64,000 nt of DNA from an uncultured Lachnospiraceae bacterium (GTDB lineage: Bacteria; Bacillota; Clostridia; Lachnospirales; Lachnospiraceae), in contig CAJTRK010000014.1 in NCBI GenBank assembly GCA_910578475.1, positions 1-64,000 on the forward strand, written 5' to 3'. The notes under the pieces are model-generated. The model did no database searches, had not been told where the DNA came from, and worked only from the letters and a program-made list of their open reading frames with translations. Both the position numbers and the translations under genes were made by a program. Below, one piece after another: positions 35,451-43,684 of the stretch (position 1 is the first letter of the stretch; each line of letters begins with the position of its first letter).

Positions 35451-36482
35451 ATGAAACCAACAATCCAATTAGTTGCCAAAAAAGCAGGCGTTTCCATGTC
35501 AACCGTTTCAAGGGTCATGAATAACCACCCTTCGGTACTGCCGGAAACCCGTTCCAGGGTATTATCCATTATGAAAGAACTGGATTATACTCCAAATCAA
35601 CTGGCCCGGGGCCTTTCTTCCAACGGCTTCAATAATATCCTGATTATCTTTACGCGTTCTTCCACCCAGGCTGCCGATAATCCCTATTTTGGCAATATCA
35701 TCGGTTCCATCGGAATGGTTGCGGAACAGAATGACTATGATATGATTCTGCACTCCAACAACAACGAGGACAATGAGATTGAAAAGGCCGTTTCCATGAT
35801 TAACAGCAAACTGATTAAGGGCATTGTTCTGCTGAGCAGCCGTACCAACAGCAAATTTCTGGAGATTCTTGCAGGCACTGGAATCCCTATCGTGGTCATA
35901 GGCAAACACAATCCCGCTCTTCAGTCAGAATATATTGTTTCTGTAGATACCGATAATTATAAAGACTGCTACGACATCGGGGATTATCTGCTGCAAATGG
36001 GACACACCCATATTGGCTGTATTCATGCGCCCTTAAACCATTATGTAGCCGTAGACCGGGTACAGGGGATTAAGGACTGTCTGAATGTGCACAATATCGC
36101 CCTGTCCGAAGACTGTTTTGTGGACGGCGGAGACACCGTAGAAACAGCTTACATGGCGGCGCTGAATCTGCTCTGCTCTAACAGACAGCTTACCGCTGTC
36201 TTTGCCACCGATGACATCAAAGCGCTCGGCGTTTATAAAGCGGCGCGCAGCATGAACCTGCGCATTCCGGAAGATATCTCCGTATTCGGGCATAACGATT
36301 TTGATTTTTCGGCGCTTCTTACGCCGCCGCTTACAACCGTTCGTGTCCCGATTCACGAATTGGGTATGATTTCCGCATCCAAGCTGTTTTCCATGATTAA
36401 ATCCGAGAAAAAAGAAACGGACCAGATGCTTCCAACCAAAATGCAGTTTCGCGGTTCTGTTGCAAATCTGCTCAAACACTGA
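35451..36482 (+). CDS. LacI/GalR-family transcriptional regulator
   Basis: 343 residues. The N-terminal helix-turn-helix is IQLVAKKAGVSMSTVSRVMN, with the hinge helix TPNQLARGLSS, then a periplasmic-binding-type effector domain (VSVDTDNYKDCYDIGDYLL, VFATDDIKALGVYKAA, DISVFGHNDFDFSALLTPPLTTV). GAGGAGG precedes the ATG. It is divergent from the phosphorylase operon and co-directional with glycerate kinase. Predicted to repress both, with the imported glucoside or a breakdown product as inducer. Confidence 0.92.
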   Translation: MKPTIQLVAKKAGVSMSTVSRVMNNHPSVLPETRSRVLSIMKELDYTPNQLARGLSSNGFNNILIIFTRSSTQAADNPYFGNIIGSIGMVAEQNDYDMILHSNNNEDNEIEKAVSMINSKLIKGIVLLSSRTNSKFLEILAGTGIPIVVIGKHNPALQSEYIVSVDTDNYKDCYDIGDYLLQMGHTHIGCIHAPLNHYVAVDRVQGIKDCLNVHNIALSEDCFVDGGDTVETAYMAALNLLCSNRQLTAVFATDDIKALGVYKAARSMNLRIPEDISVFGHNDFDFSALLTPPLTTVRVPIHELGMISASKLFSMIKSEKKETDQMLPTKMQFRGSVANLLKH

Positions 36483-36502
36483 AACACGAAGGAGGAACTT
36501 TT

Positions 36503-37684
36503 ATGCACATTGTAGTTGCGCCGGATTCCTTTAAAGGAACCCTTTCATCCAGTCAGATTATAGAAATTGTTTCCGCCGAAGGGAAACGACATTTCCCGGG
36601 AGCGGATATCACAGGCGTCCCCATTGCGGACGGCGGTGAAGGCACGCTGCATTCCGTTCTCACTTCACGAAGCGGAAGACTTCGACGCATCTCTGTCTTC
36701 AATCCGCTTTTTGAAAAAACAGAAGCATCCTACGCTATTTTTGAGAATGCCGGAAGTGAACCCTCTGCCCTGATTGAAATGGCCGAGGCATCCGGCCTCA
36801 CGCTTCTTTCTCCGGACAGAAGAAACGCACTGAAAACCACTTCCTACGGAACCGGAGAACTGATTGCAGACGCATTGAAACAGGGCGTCCGCAGCATTAC
36901 GGCCGCCATAGGTGGAAGCGCTACCAACGACGGCGGCATGGGCGCTATGGCCGCACTCGGTTTTCGCTTTCTGGACAGCCACGATAGGGTCGTAACGCCT
37001 GTCGGAGAAAATTTAATCCAGGTTGCCCGTATTGATGCTTCCGGCGTACTGCCGGAGCTGAAAGAAAAGATTTCCGTTACTGTTATGTGTGATGTCCGCA
37101 ATCCCTTCACCGGTCCCGACGGCGCCACTTACGTCTATGGCCCGCAGAAAGGGGCTTCCGACGAAGCGCTTGCGCGTCTTGAAGAAGGTATGCAGCATTT
37201 TGCCTATGTGATAAATCGGGATTTGGGAAAAGATATCAGAATGGTTCCCGGAGCCGGCGCCGCCGGCGGACTTGGCGGCGCATTCTGTGCTTTTCTCGAC
37301 GGGGAACTAAAATCCGGCATCCGGACTATGTTAGACCTGGTTCACTTTAATTCACTCATCGAAAATGCGGATTTGATTATTACAGGAGAAGGCCGTGCAG
37401 ACGGACAGTCTGCCCAGGGAAAAGTGCTCTGGGGAATCGGTGCAAGCGCCAGAGAAAAGGAAATTCCGGTAGTTGCCATTGTCGGCGGCATGCTTCCCGA
37501 AGCAAAGAAACTTTATGACTGCGGCATTACGGCAATCGTTCCAGCCCTGAATTACGCCATGCCGTTGACAGACGTGCTGAATCACTCCAAAGATTTGCTG
37601 CGCGACGCCGCAGAAAGGACTTTTCTGCTGCTGAAAGCAGGGATGTCTTTAACCGATTCGCCGCTTCATCGCAGAATCGGGTAG
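36503..37684 (+). CDS. Glycerate kinase (GarK/GlxK family)
   Basis: 393 residues. Phosphorylates D-glycerate with ATP, in this family usually to 2-phosphoglycerate. The start MHIVVAPDSFKGTLSS and the motifs VPIADGGEGT, AIGGSATNDGGMGA, PGAGAAGGLGGA and ITGEGRADGQSAQGK are the full set for the type. It begins 20 bases after the LacI stop with GAAGGAGG upstream, so both are one transcript. It would feed glycerate released by the phosphorylase into glycolysis. Confidence 0.94.
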   Translation: MHIVVAPDSFKGTLSSSQIIEIVSAEGKRHFPGADITGVPIADGGEGTLHSVLTSRSGRLRRISVFNPLFEKTEASYAIFENAGSEPSALIEMAEASGLTLLSPDRRNALKTTSYGTGELIADALKQGVRSITAAIGGSATNDGGMGAMAALGFRFLDSHDRVVTPVGENLIQVARIDASGVLPELKEKISVTVMCDVRNPFTGPDGATYVYGPQKGASDEALARLEEGMQHFAYVINRDLGKDIRMVPGAGAAGGLGGAFCAFLDGELKSGIRTMLDLVHFNSLIENADLIITGEGRADGQSAQGKVLWGIGASAREKEIPVVAIVGGMLPEAKKLYDCGITAIVPALNYAMPLTDVLNHSKDLLRDAAERTFLLLKAGMSLTDSPLHRRIG

Positions 37685-37698
37685 AAAAGATTAGAACA

Positions 37699-37719
37699 GG
37701 CGTGATTATTCATCACGCC
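37699..37719. terminator. Convergent terminator-like hairpin
   Basis: GGCGTGAT (37699-37706) and ATCACGCC (37712-37719), 5-base loop, between the glycerate kinase and the convergent AAA+ ATPase gene. The T-runs on both sides are weak. It probably serves both strands and marks the edge of the defence-like island. Confidence 0.55.
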
Positions 37720-37757
37720 CACAAATATTTACAGGCGGCCAGATGTCATAAATATGA

Positions 37758-39443
37758 CTATACTGCCGTAAAACCAAAAGCTTTGGGCATCTGACGGAAA
37801 CTTTGAATGTTCTCCGCATATACTGACCGTTCAATTGCCTTCCGGACATCCTCGCAGATAATCGTCTGCATCTCTTTTCTGGTATAGTTCTTCTTATTCT
37901 GCGCAAGAACACGGCCCGCCGTATAGATGACCGCCGTTTCAAGAAGGCTTCTTGCTTCACGTCCGTTACCAAAATTATCGTCCAAAACCCTGGTTTCAAA
38001 ATGAGCGCGTAACATCTCCCGGCAGTTTTCTTCCAGAAAATAATGACTGTTTTCGGCAAGTCGGAAAAAAATCTCAACCATCTCATCAGGGCTGTAAGAT
38101 TCAAAATAAATCGTGGAAGTAATGCGGCTTTTGATTCCCGGATTGGCATCCAGAAAATCTTTCATTTTATTATTTTTGTCATTTACTTTCTTTCCGCCAT
38201 AACCCGCAAATATCACCAGCTTATCAGTGGAATGATTCTCCAGTTCAATAATCAGCTGTGCAAGCGCTTCTTTTGCATAAGAGTCATTTTCTCCGCGGTC
38301 CCCTACAAGCGAATAGGCCTCATCAATTACAATTATATCATTATTTTCAAACAATGCCTTTGTCTTAGGTGCGGAATGGCCTACATACATACCTTTCAGT
38401 TCTGCTCCGTTTATACAGGTAAAACGATTGTCCACAAGCAGACGTTCTTCCATCATAATCTGTCCCATCAACTGTGCTACGGTCGTCTTGGCCGTTCCGG
38501 GTGCTCCAAGCATCAGATGAACATTATGATAGTTGCTCCCTGAAATTCCCATCCTTTCCCTTATACGATTATATTTCATGACATTTATGACATTAAGCAC
38601 CTGCTCCTTGACTTCATCCATACCAATTAATTCTTTCATCATAATGTCTTTCGCAGTTTTCTGTCCGGCGTCTTTCCTGCCTGCGGTCATGGACGCAGTT
38701 CTGCAGAAGCGGTTCATAAAGTTGAAATCCTTATTTTCGATTGGCCGTTCTTCCTGATTCTTCCAGTCTTTTACCGCATATTTTACGATGTTTTCAACCA
38801 GCTTACACTTTTCTGCCTCCAGAATCGTCGCTACAATATTTGCAAGCCTGTCATAGGAAAATCCCCTCTTTGTAGATATATTCCTCTCGGCAAAGTGTCC
38901 CCGGAAAAGCAGCTTATAATATTTCTTTTCCGTCTCCTGTTTCAGATTTATTGATACCTCATCCGCCGAAAGGCCAAGTACAAGATGATTACACCCTTCT
39001 TTCACCGGGTCTGTTACATAATCATTTTCATCTTTTTCACAAGGGCTGCCTCCATCTTCCGGCTCATCCCCGAAATCACGCATGCTGCCCTGCATAGACG
39101 GGTCTACATGCAGAATATAAACTTTTTTGTTTTCGGCAAAGTGATTCAGTCCTTCCATAAGATAATCTTCTTTTTCAAAACAATCTGCTCCCATACTGAA
39201 AATATCAACCGGGAACCCTATGTTTCCAAACGGGTTATGTCCGCTTAATACAACACAGACGGACTCTCTGATGCAGTTCATCCAATATGGCGCATGCTTT
39301 ATACCCGCCTGACCGCCCTGCATGAACAGGTCCTGACTGCTGAAAATATCGCTCCCACAACTCATTTTCATCGTCTGTTCCAGTTCCCGTCCCATAATCA
39401 ACGGAATTTTCAATGGGCTTTCCTCCCATTCTTCCATATTCAC
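37758..39443 (-). CDS. CbxX/SpoVK-type AAA+ ATPase with unknown N-terminal domain
   Basis: 561 residues. The C-terminal half (from about residue 265) is a CbxX/CfqX-type AAA+ module: Walker A GAPGTAKT (313-320), Walker B IIVIDEAY (370-377), a sensor-like FAGYGG, and the NPGIKSRI second-region motif. These ATPases remodel protein partners. The first 260 residues have alternating beta/alpha patterns (SVCVVLSGHNPFGNIGF, KVYILHVDPS) but no family I recognise. Its ATG overlaps the stop of the 106-aa gene (ATGA). Last gene of the island, in its own unit with the 106-aa gene. Confidence 0.85.
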   Translation of the reverse strand: MNMEEWEESPLKIPLIMGRELEQTMKMSCGSDIFSSQDLFMQGGQAGIKHAPYWMNCIRESVCVVLSGHNPFGNIGFPVDIFSMGADCFEKEDYLMEGLNHFAENKKVYILHVDPSMQGSMRDFGDEPEDGGSPCEKDENDYVTDPVKEGCNHLVLGLSADEVSINLKQETEKKYYKLLFRGHFAERNISTKRGFSYDRLANIVATILEAEKCKLVENIVKYAVKDWKNQEERPIENKDFNFMNRFCRTASMTAGRKDAGQKTAKDIMMKELIGMDEVKEQVLNVINVMKYNRIRERMGISGSNYHNVHLMLGAPGTAKTTVAQLMGQIMMEERLLVDNRFTCINGAELKGMYVGHSAPKTKALFENNDIIVIDEAYSLVGDRGENDSYAKEALAQLIIELENHSTDKLVIFAGYGGKKVNDKNNKMKDFLDANPGIKSRITSTIYFESYSPDEMVEIFFRLAENSHYFLEENCREMLRAHFETRVLDDNFGNGREARSLLETAVIYTAGRVLAQNKKNYTRKEMQTIICEDVRKAIERSVYAENIQSFRQMPKAFGFTAV

Positions 39444-39760
39444 ATTCGCCTGCTCGGATTCCTCGTCTGCTTCCGCATAGAGTCCTCTTCCGTCTTTTTA
39501 TCAAAGCCTGCCGCCAGATATGTTACGGCAAGATACCCCTGCTCCAGATTGTGTGTTTTTAACAGTATATATTTGGGCTCATTTTCTTTTTCTATCAGTT
39601 TATCTAAATCCGAAAACTGGCTGGCGCCAAGTTGGATATCTTTTTTCAGGGCCCGCAAATCGAGCGCTTCCGGGATTTTCAGATAAGTCGCTTTTTCCAT
39701 AACCTCATTTTGAATGACCGCCCGGCGGATATGTGGTTTTAAAATCGATAATTGCTTCAT
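39440..39760 (-). CDS. 106-residue protein of unknown function, paired with AAA+ ATPase
   Basis: Small protein beginning MKQLSILKPHIRR, with mixed helix and strand and no signal or membrane segment. It has a conspicuous central segment (ASQFSDLDKLIEKENEPKYILLKTHN) and a basic C-terminus. AAGGAGG precedes the ATG at 39760. Its stop overlaps the ATPase start, so the two are translationally coupled and the protein may be a partner or substrate adaptor of the ATPase. Family not recognised. Confidence 0.7.
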   Translation of the reverse strand: MKQLSILKPHIRRAVIQNEVMEKATYLKIPEALDLRALKKDIQLGASQFSDLDKLIEKENEPKYILLKTHNLEQGYLAVTYLAAGFDKKTEEDSMRKQTRNPSRRM

Positions 39761-39823
39761 AATAAAACCTCCTTCTGTAATTGCTTTTGTTTTGTTTCTA
39801 AAAGCATAGTAACAGTTGGAGGT

Positions 39824-39837
39824 ACGCAATATTGCGT
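39824..39837. promoter_or_regulatory. Palindrome ACGCAATATTGCGT, candidate WYL operator (site 1)
   Basis: A perfect 14-bp palindrome in the short gap between the WYL gene and the 106-aa gene. Its right half supplies a TTGCGT that could act as a -35, with TATGCT 15 bases further (minus strand). The core GCAATATTGC recurs at 41386 and 46788. Confidence 0.6.
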
Positions 39838-39840
39838 TAT

Positions 39841-41016
39841 TTAACAGTGCCCGTCATTTGATTGATAGTACGCGATTCCCTCTTCCAGACGTTTCTTTAC
39901 TCTGTCTCGGGATTCTTCCGGCGAAATAATCAGGCAGTCGTTACAATACTGCGTCGCCCACAGCTCTACCCCGCCGAGGGCAGACTCTATGGAGACCCGA
40001 AGCCATATAATTCCGTGCTCTCTGTCATTTTCCCATCTGTGTTTCAGGTATTTTTCCAGCAGTTCTTCCGATGCCTGCGTTACCCTTACATTTTTCCCAA
40101 ATACATCTACAAGCGTATTCATAATATAATTCTTTCCAGTATCCCGGCACAGCATAACAATGGTTTCCTTTTTTCCGCCAAACATCACCGGATGTTCATA
40201 GCGATACTGAACCGGATTGAAATTTTCTGCCCGGTATGTGTTTTCTGTCTGGATTTCCTCGATATCCGTAATCCGGTCGATACGCATACTTGTAATATTT
40301 TCGTATTTTTTATTGTATGCAAGAAGATAATAATAACCGTTGCTCCACATCAGATGAACAGGATCTATGATTTTGGGATAACCAGGACGAGGCGTCAGTT
40401 TTTTATCCGTATTGTAGAAACAATAGGTAATCTTCGCGCCGTTTCTGTTATTAATAATCCGATTTAAAGCCTCAATATTCATGAGCAGCAGCGAATCCTC
40501 ATCCCTCACTTCTCCTGCCACATCGAAATATCTGCTGTCCGGAAAAGACCGTGGTCTGAGCCTTACAAGCTTTCGTACAATGTCCGTAATATCTTCTTCA
40601 CTGAAATAGCTGTAAGTTTCTATTGCGTCTTTTAAGGTCAACAGCTCCGCCGTCCCCAGGCTGTACTCATAATAATAATACTTTTTGGGAGCCTGTGAAT
40701 CTTCAGCCGCATGATATGTCCTGTATCCGCCGTCCTTTTTCATCAGACAGAATATACAGTACCCATAGCGGAAAAGCGCTTCGCGATAATCCATGCCCGG
40801 CGGGAAAATCCGGTCCGTCAAATCATCCAGCGTGCGCTTAACAGTATCAAGGCTTATCACCGCGCCGGTCGAACTCAGGTAGCCAAATTCCGCATTTACT
40901 TTATCCCTGATTTCGGAAGCGGACATCGGATGGTCTTCATCCGTATAATCGGACAATACCTGTAAAATATAAAACAGATTCAGGCGGGAACTTTCCGGTT
41001 TACTGCCATTTGCCAT
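39841..41016 (-). CDS. HTH-WYL transcriptional regulator of the defence-like island
   Basis: 391 residues. N-terminal winged helix (about 10-75), a middle linker with a tyrosine-rich KKYYYYEY, a WYL domain (about 205-265, LMWSNGYYYLLAYNKK) and a C-terminal WCX-like extension. WYL proteins such as BrxR and CapW repress phage-defence operons through inverted repeats. Here a palindrome flanks each transcription unit of the island. The start at 41016 (MANGSKPE) follows AAAGGAG; the earlier frame overlaps the upstream 93-aa gene. Confidence 0.88.
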   Translation of the reverse strand: MANGSKPESSRLNLFYILQVLSDYTDEDHPMSASEIRDKVNAEFGYLSSTGAVISLDTVKRTLDDLTDRIFPPGMDYREALFRYGYCIFCLMKKDGGYRTYHAAEDSQAPKKYYYYEYSLGTAELLTLKDAIETYSYFSEEDITDIVRKLVRLRPRSFPDSRYFDVAGEVRDEDSLLLMNIEALNRIINNRNGAKITYCFYNTDKKLTPRPGYPKIIDPVHLMWSNGYYYLLAYNKKYENITSMRIDRITDIEEIQTENTYRAENFNPVQYRYEHPVMFGGKKETIVMLCRDTGKNYIMNTLVDVFGKNVRVTQASEELLEKYLKHRWENDREHGIIWLRVSIESALGGVELWATQYCNDCLIISPEESRDRVKKRLEEGIAYYQSNDGHC

Positions 41017-41038
41017 AACGTCACTCCTTTTTATCAGA

Positions 41039-41320
41039 TTATGGATTGGCCTTATTCCAGTCCGTAAACGCCTTGAAAATGCCATTGACTGCCGCAGATG
41101 TATAATTCTGACCTTCCAGTCTGATTTTTATCTTTTTCTTCAAATCCGCTTTCCACGCTTTCTTAATCCATTGTGTAACGTTTGGATTCGGTTCCACAAG
41201 AAACCATCCGGTACAATTATACCAGGCATCATAAAAAGCAGGTAAAAGATTGTGCCGGTATTCGTACTTCGACCGGTTCAGATAATAATTATTAAACTCT
41301 GTGTTATTAAAATATGACAT
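41039..41320 (-). CDS. 93-residue protein of unknown function upstream of the WYL gene
   Basis: Begins MSYFNNTEFNNYY and is rich in aromatic residues and Asn (FYDAWYNCTGWFLVEPNPN), with a basic Lys-rich middle and no signal or membrane segment. The ATG at 41320 follows GAGGGTG by about nine bases. The frame can be extended to 41485, but that part overlaps the nuclease gene and crosses the palindrome at 41386. It ends just before the ribosome binding site of the WYL gene, so both are probably co-transcribed. Family not recognised. Confidence 0.55.
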   Translation of the reverse strand: MSYFNNTEFNNYYLNRSKYEYRHNLLPAFYDAWYNCTGWFLVEPNPNVTQWIKKAWKADLKKKIKIRLEGQNYTSAAVNGIFKAFTDWNKANP

Positions 41321-41385
41321 GCCGTTTTTCACCCTCGTTTCTTTCATAAAATTGGATAACAACAGCATACAATATCTCACTATGC

Positions 41386-41395
41386 AATATTGCCC
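41386..41395. promoter_or_regulatory. Palindrome GCAATATTGC, candidate WYL operator (site 2)
   Basis: Lies between the nuclease stop (41434) and the 93-aa/WYL start. On the minus strand it is followed by a related half-site, GATATTGTATGC (about 41367-41378). The position fits autoregulation of the WYL gene. Confidence 0.6.
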
Positions 41396-41433
41396 GGCCA
41401 TCCTTGTTGAAAATATTCTGTCCGCCAAAAAGA

Positions 41434-42642
41434 TTAAAGACTGCGAACCAAATCGGCGATTGACTTTCCATCCTTCCTTTTCCAATATCTTGGTCCATCG
41501 AAGGTTCTAAGCAGTTTCTTTCCTGTCTTTTTTCGGTATATATTGATAATATCCACCGCCGCGGGCGATGACAATTTATACATCCCTACCACATTCCCGC
41601 CGGAGTCCAGAAAATCGTTACCATCCAAATCCAATACCTGCAAACGGCATTCTTTATTTTCCCATACGACAATTTGAGCAGTATAGGTTGCCCCGTCGTA
41701 TTGCAGATAAAATTTCTGTCCGTTCTGAACCAGTCCCGCGCAGTATAAATCATTAAAAGTGATGTGCTGCCTGTTTGTATAAGCGGCCTTCGGCGTACTT
41801 CCAAATTCGTCCACAAGCGTCAGATAAATTTCATCAAAAATACTCTGGTAATGAAGATACAGAATACAGGGCATCTCCGTACTTTCTCGCAGATTTTGCG
41901 TTTTCTGGACCGTATCAAATACTTCTTTCAGCGTTTCTTCATAATCGGCATACAGTCCTCTGCACAATTCCGAATTAACAAGCGCCATCGGAGAATCCCC
42001 TACAATTTCCCGCAGATTACTTGCATACTGTTCCAACAGGTATTTCTCTTCTTCCCGTATTTGCGGATGCTCAATACACTTCGCAATGACATTATCATAC
42101 ATCTCCTGATAAGTAACCTGAATATAGGCATCGCAGGAAGCCCGCTGGCCGGGATTAGGCGTTATAAAAAAATATAATGCCTTCTGCTGCGGTTTTCTGA
42201 TTTGTTCTACATAGTCGTAATAATCCTGCGTCTGTCCGGTTGTCGAGCTGTTATAATTTTCCCTCGCTCTGACCTTATTTTCTATCACGATAATCAATTC
42301 TTCGCTCTGTCCATAAACGTCAATGGAACGTTTTCCGCCCTTCCAAGAAAATGTTTTTTCTGTCTGAAAACGCACATGATTCAGTTGAAGCTTAAACACG
42401 TCCTGAAGCGTCAGACCGCAATCCGGCTTATGTATAATCGCAAGCCCAAGCAGCCTCGCCAGCGGAAAATGACCGAGTCCCAGAGATGAGCCTGCATCCA
42501 GCAGCCAGCTCATAAAGGAGCTGTGCCAATGCTCCGTATGTGTCTGTCCCACAATCGTAAAAACATTAACCTTCTCCTGTTTATACTTTAATTTCTGAAA
42601 ACGCTTATCCGTCATCAGCGCTTCTGCCTGCTCATAATCCAT
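41434..42642 (-). CDS. PD-(D/E)XK nuclease with C-terminal RAMA-like module
   Basis: 402 residues. The N-terminal WHSSFMSWLLD followed by KRSIDVYGQ (Asp108) and IIVIENKV (Glu121, Lys123), then a QTQDYYDYV helix, is the PDDEXK_4-type nuclease core with intact catalytic residues. Residues about 295-400 (LYCAGLVQNGQKF ... YKLSSPAAVDII ... FDGPRYWKRKDGKS) resemble RAMA modules, which occur in restriction systems and are predicted to recognise modified DNA. The start at 42642 (MDYEQAEA) follows AGAGGAAA. The combination suggests cutting of invading, perhaps modified, DNA; this is inference. Confidence 0.78.
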   Translation of the reverse strand: MDYEQAEALMTDKRFQKLKYKQEKVNVFTIVGQTHTEHWHSSFMSWLLDAGSSLGLGHFPLARLLGLAIIHKPDCGLTLQDVFKLQLNHVRFQTEKTFSWKGGKRSIDVYGQSEELIIVIENKVRARENYNSSTTGQTQDYYDYVEQIRKPQQKALYFFITPNPGQRASCDAYIQVTYQEMYDNVIAKCIEHPQIREEEKYLLEQYASNLREIVGDSPMALVNSELCRGLYADYEETLKEVFDTVQKTQNLRESTEMPCILYLHYQSIFDEIYLTLVDEFGSTPKAAYTNRQHITFNDLYCAGLVQNGQKFYLQYDGATYTAQIVVWENKECRLQVLDLDGNDFLDSGGNVVGMYKLSSPAAVDIINIYRKKTGKKLLRTFDGPRYWKRKDGKSIADLVRSL

Positions 42643-42700
42643 TCGTTTCCTCTCATTCCGCCGCACAGGCGGCATTTCAGTCTCATATCCTCCGGATATA

Positions 42701-43606
42701 TCAGAAATTTAATCCGCCGTCATGGTATGTTTTGCCATCCAGTGTAAACTGAGCGGCCGCCCTTTTCTTCTTTGTCTTCTCATAACCGGTCAGTTCGATT
42801 GAGAAATCCTCCTGTGAAAAGCCCAGGTCGGTTATTCTGTCGCGCAAAACCTTCAGCCAGTCCGCCTGACTGTAATTACAGCACATGGACCACTCCGGAA
42901 ACCTGTCCACAATCTTATAGTTCACGGAAATCTGTCCGTTTTTCTTTCCCTCATTATAAGCTTCCGTTTTCATAAAAGCAGGATTTTTACCTCTGCTTTT
43001 TGCTGCCAGTTCCTGAATACACGCCTCTCCGCGCTCTTCTATAATCCGCATCATAAAATGCCATACAAGCACGGCGGTATTGTCTTCCTCCAAAACAGAA
43101 TATTTCTTACAGCCATCCCTGCCAATCAGGGAAATCGTCCGGAAACTGTCCTTTTTGAAATTCACCGAACTGAGCCCGGAAACAAATTCCGATAAGGCAA
43201 ATGTCTCTGTCGTAATCTCCCCGCCGCTTTCCGTATTGAGTTCCGTTCCGACGCTTATGCTGACATCCGGGATTTTCTCAGATTCAGGAGCCGTTGCACT
43301 TTCCGCTTCCCGCATGTCGGAAATCTCTCTGTCATCCTTCGCGATATCATGCGCCAGGTTTTTGGGATTGACAATATCCGCTCCGCTTGTGGAACAGCCC
43401 TTGATGAATTTGGCTGCAGCCGAGATTGCATGAAATTCCACATGTTCCAGCAAAATACAGTTATCGCCCACTTTACCGCTCTTTTCGGCGATATCTTTAC
43501 GCCCAATCCATTCCTGCCAGTTCTCTGCGACTTTACTTCCCCTTCGCACAATATACAGGCTATCCTCTGTCACCGTCAGAAGCGCGTCATATTTGTTCCC
43601 TTTCAC
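42701..43606 (-). CDS. DUF4357-like protein, in frame with the preceding TIR gene across one TAG
   Basis: 302 residues from a GTG at 43606. The first 80 residues (YDALLTVTEDSLYIVRRGSK ... VEFHAISAAAKFIKGCSTSG) look like a DUF4357 module; the Ser-Ala-Ala-Ala and small-residue turn are its hallmark. A charged linker and an unrecognised C-terminal domain (from about residue 135, FALSEFVSGLSSVNFKKDSF) follow. The coding frame continues upstream without a stop for 26 codons to the TAG that ends the TIR gene, and the first DUF4357 strand (TYRV) begins before the GTG. The GTG has AAGGAG about 14 bases upstream, a poor spacing. It may be a split fusion. Confidence 0.65.
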   Translation of the reverse strand: MKGNKYDALLTVTEDSLYIVRRGSKVAENWQEWIGRKDIAEKSGKVGDNCILLEHVEFHAISAAAKFIKGCSTSGADIVNPKNLAHDIAKDDREISDMREAESATAPESEKIPDVSISVGTELNTESGGEITTETFALSEFVSGLSSVNFKKDSFRTISLIGRDGCKKYSVLEEDNTAVLVWHFMMRIIEERGEACIQELAAKSRGKNPAFMKTEAYNEGKKNGQISVNYKIVDRFPEWSMCCNYSQADWLKVLRDRITDLGFSQEDFSIELTGYEKTKKKRAAAQFTLDGKTYHDGGLNF

Positions 43607-43684
43607 ACGATATGTCCGTTCTCCTTCCGCCGCAGGTTTTTCCTGTTCTTCCTCTTCCGCAGGACAAGGCTGTTGCTTCGGTTC

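Noticed and set aside
41321..41485. Longer version of the 93-aa protein starting with TTG at 41485
   Set aside because: The extra part overlaps the nuclease gene and runs over the operator-like palindrome; it has no good ribosome binding site.
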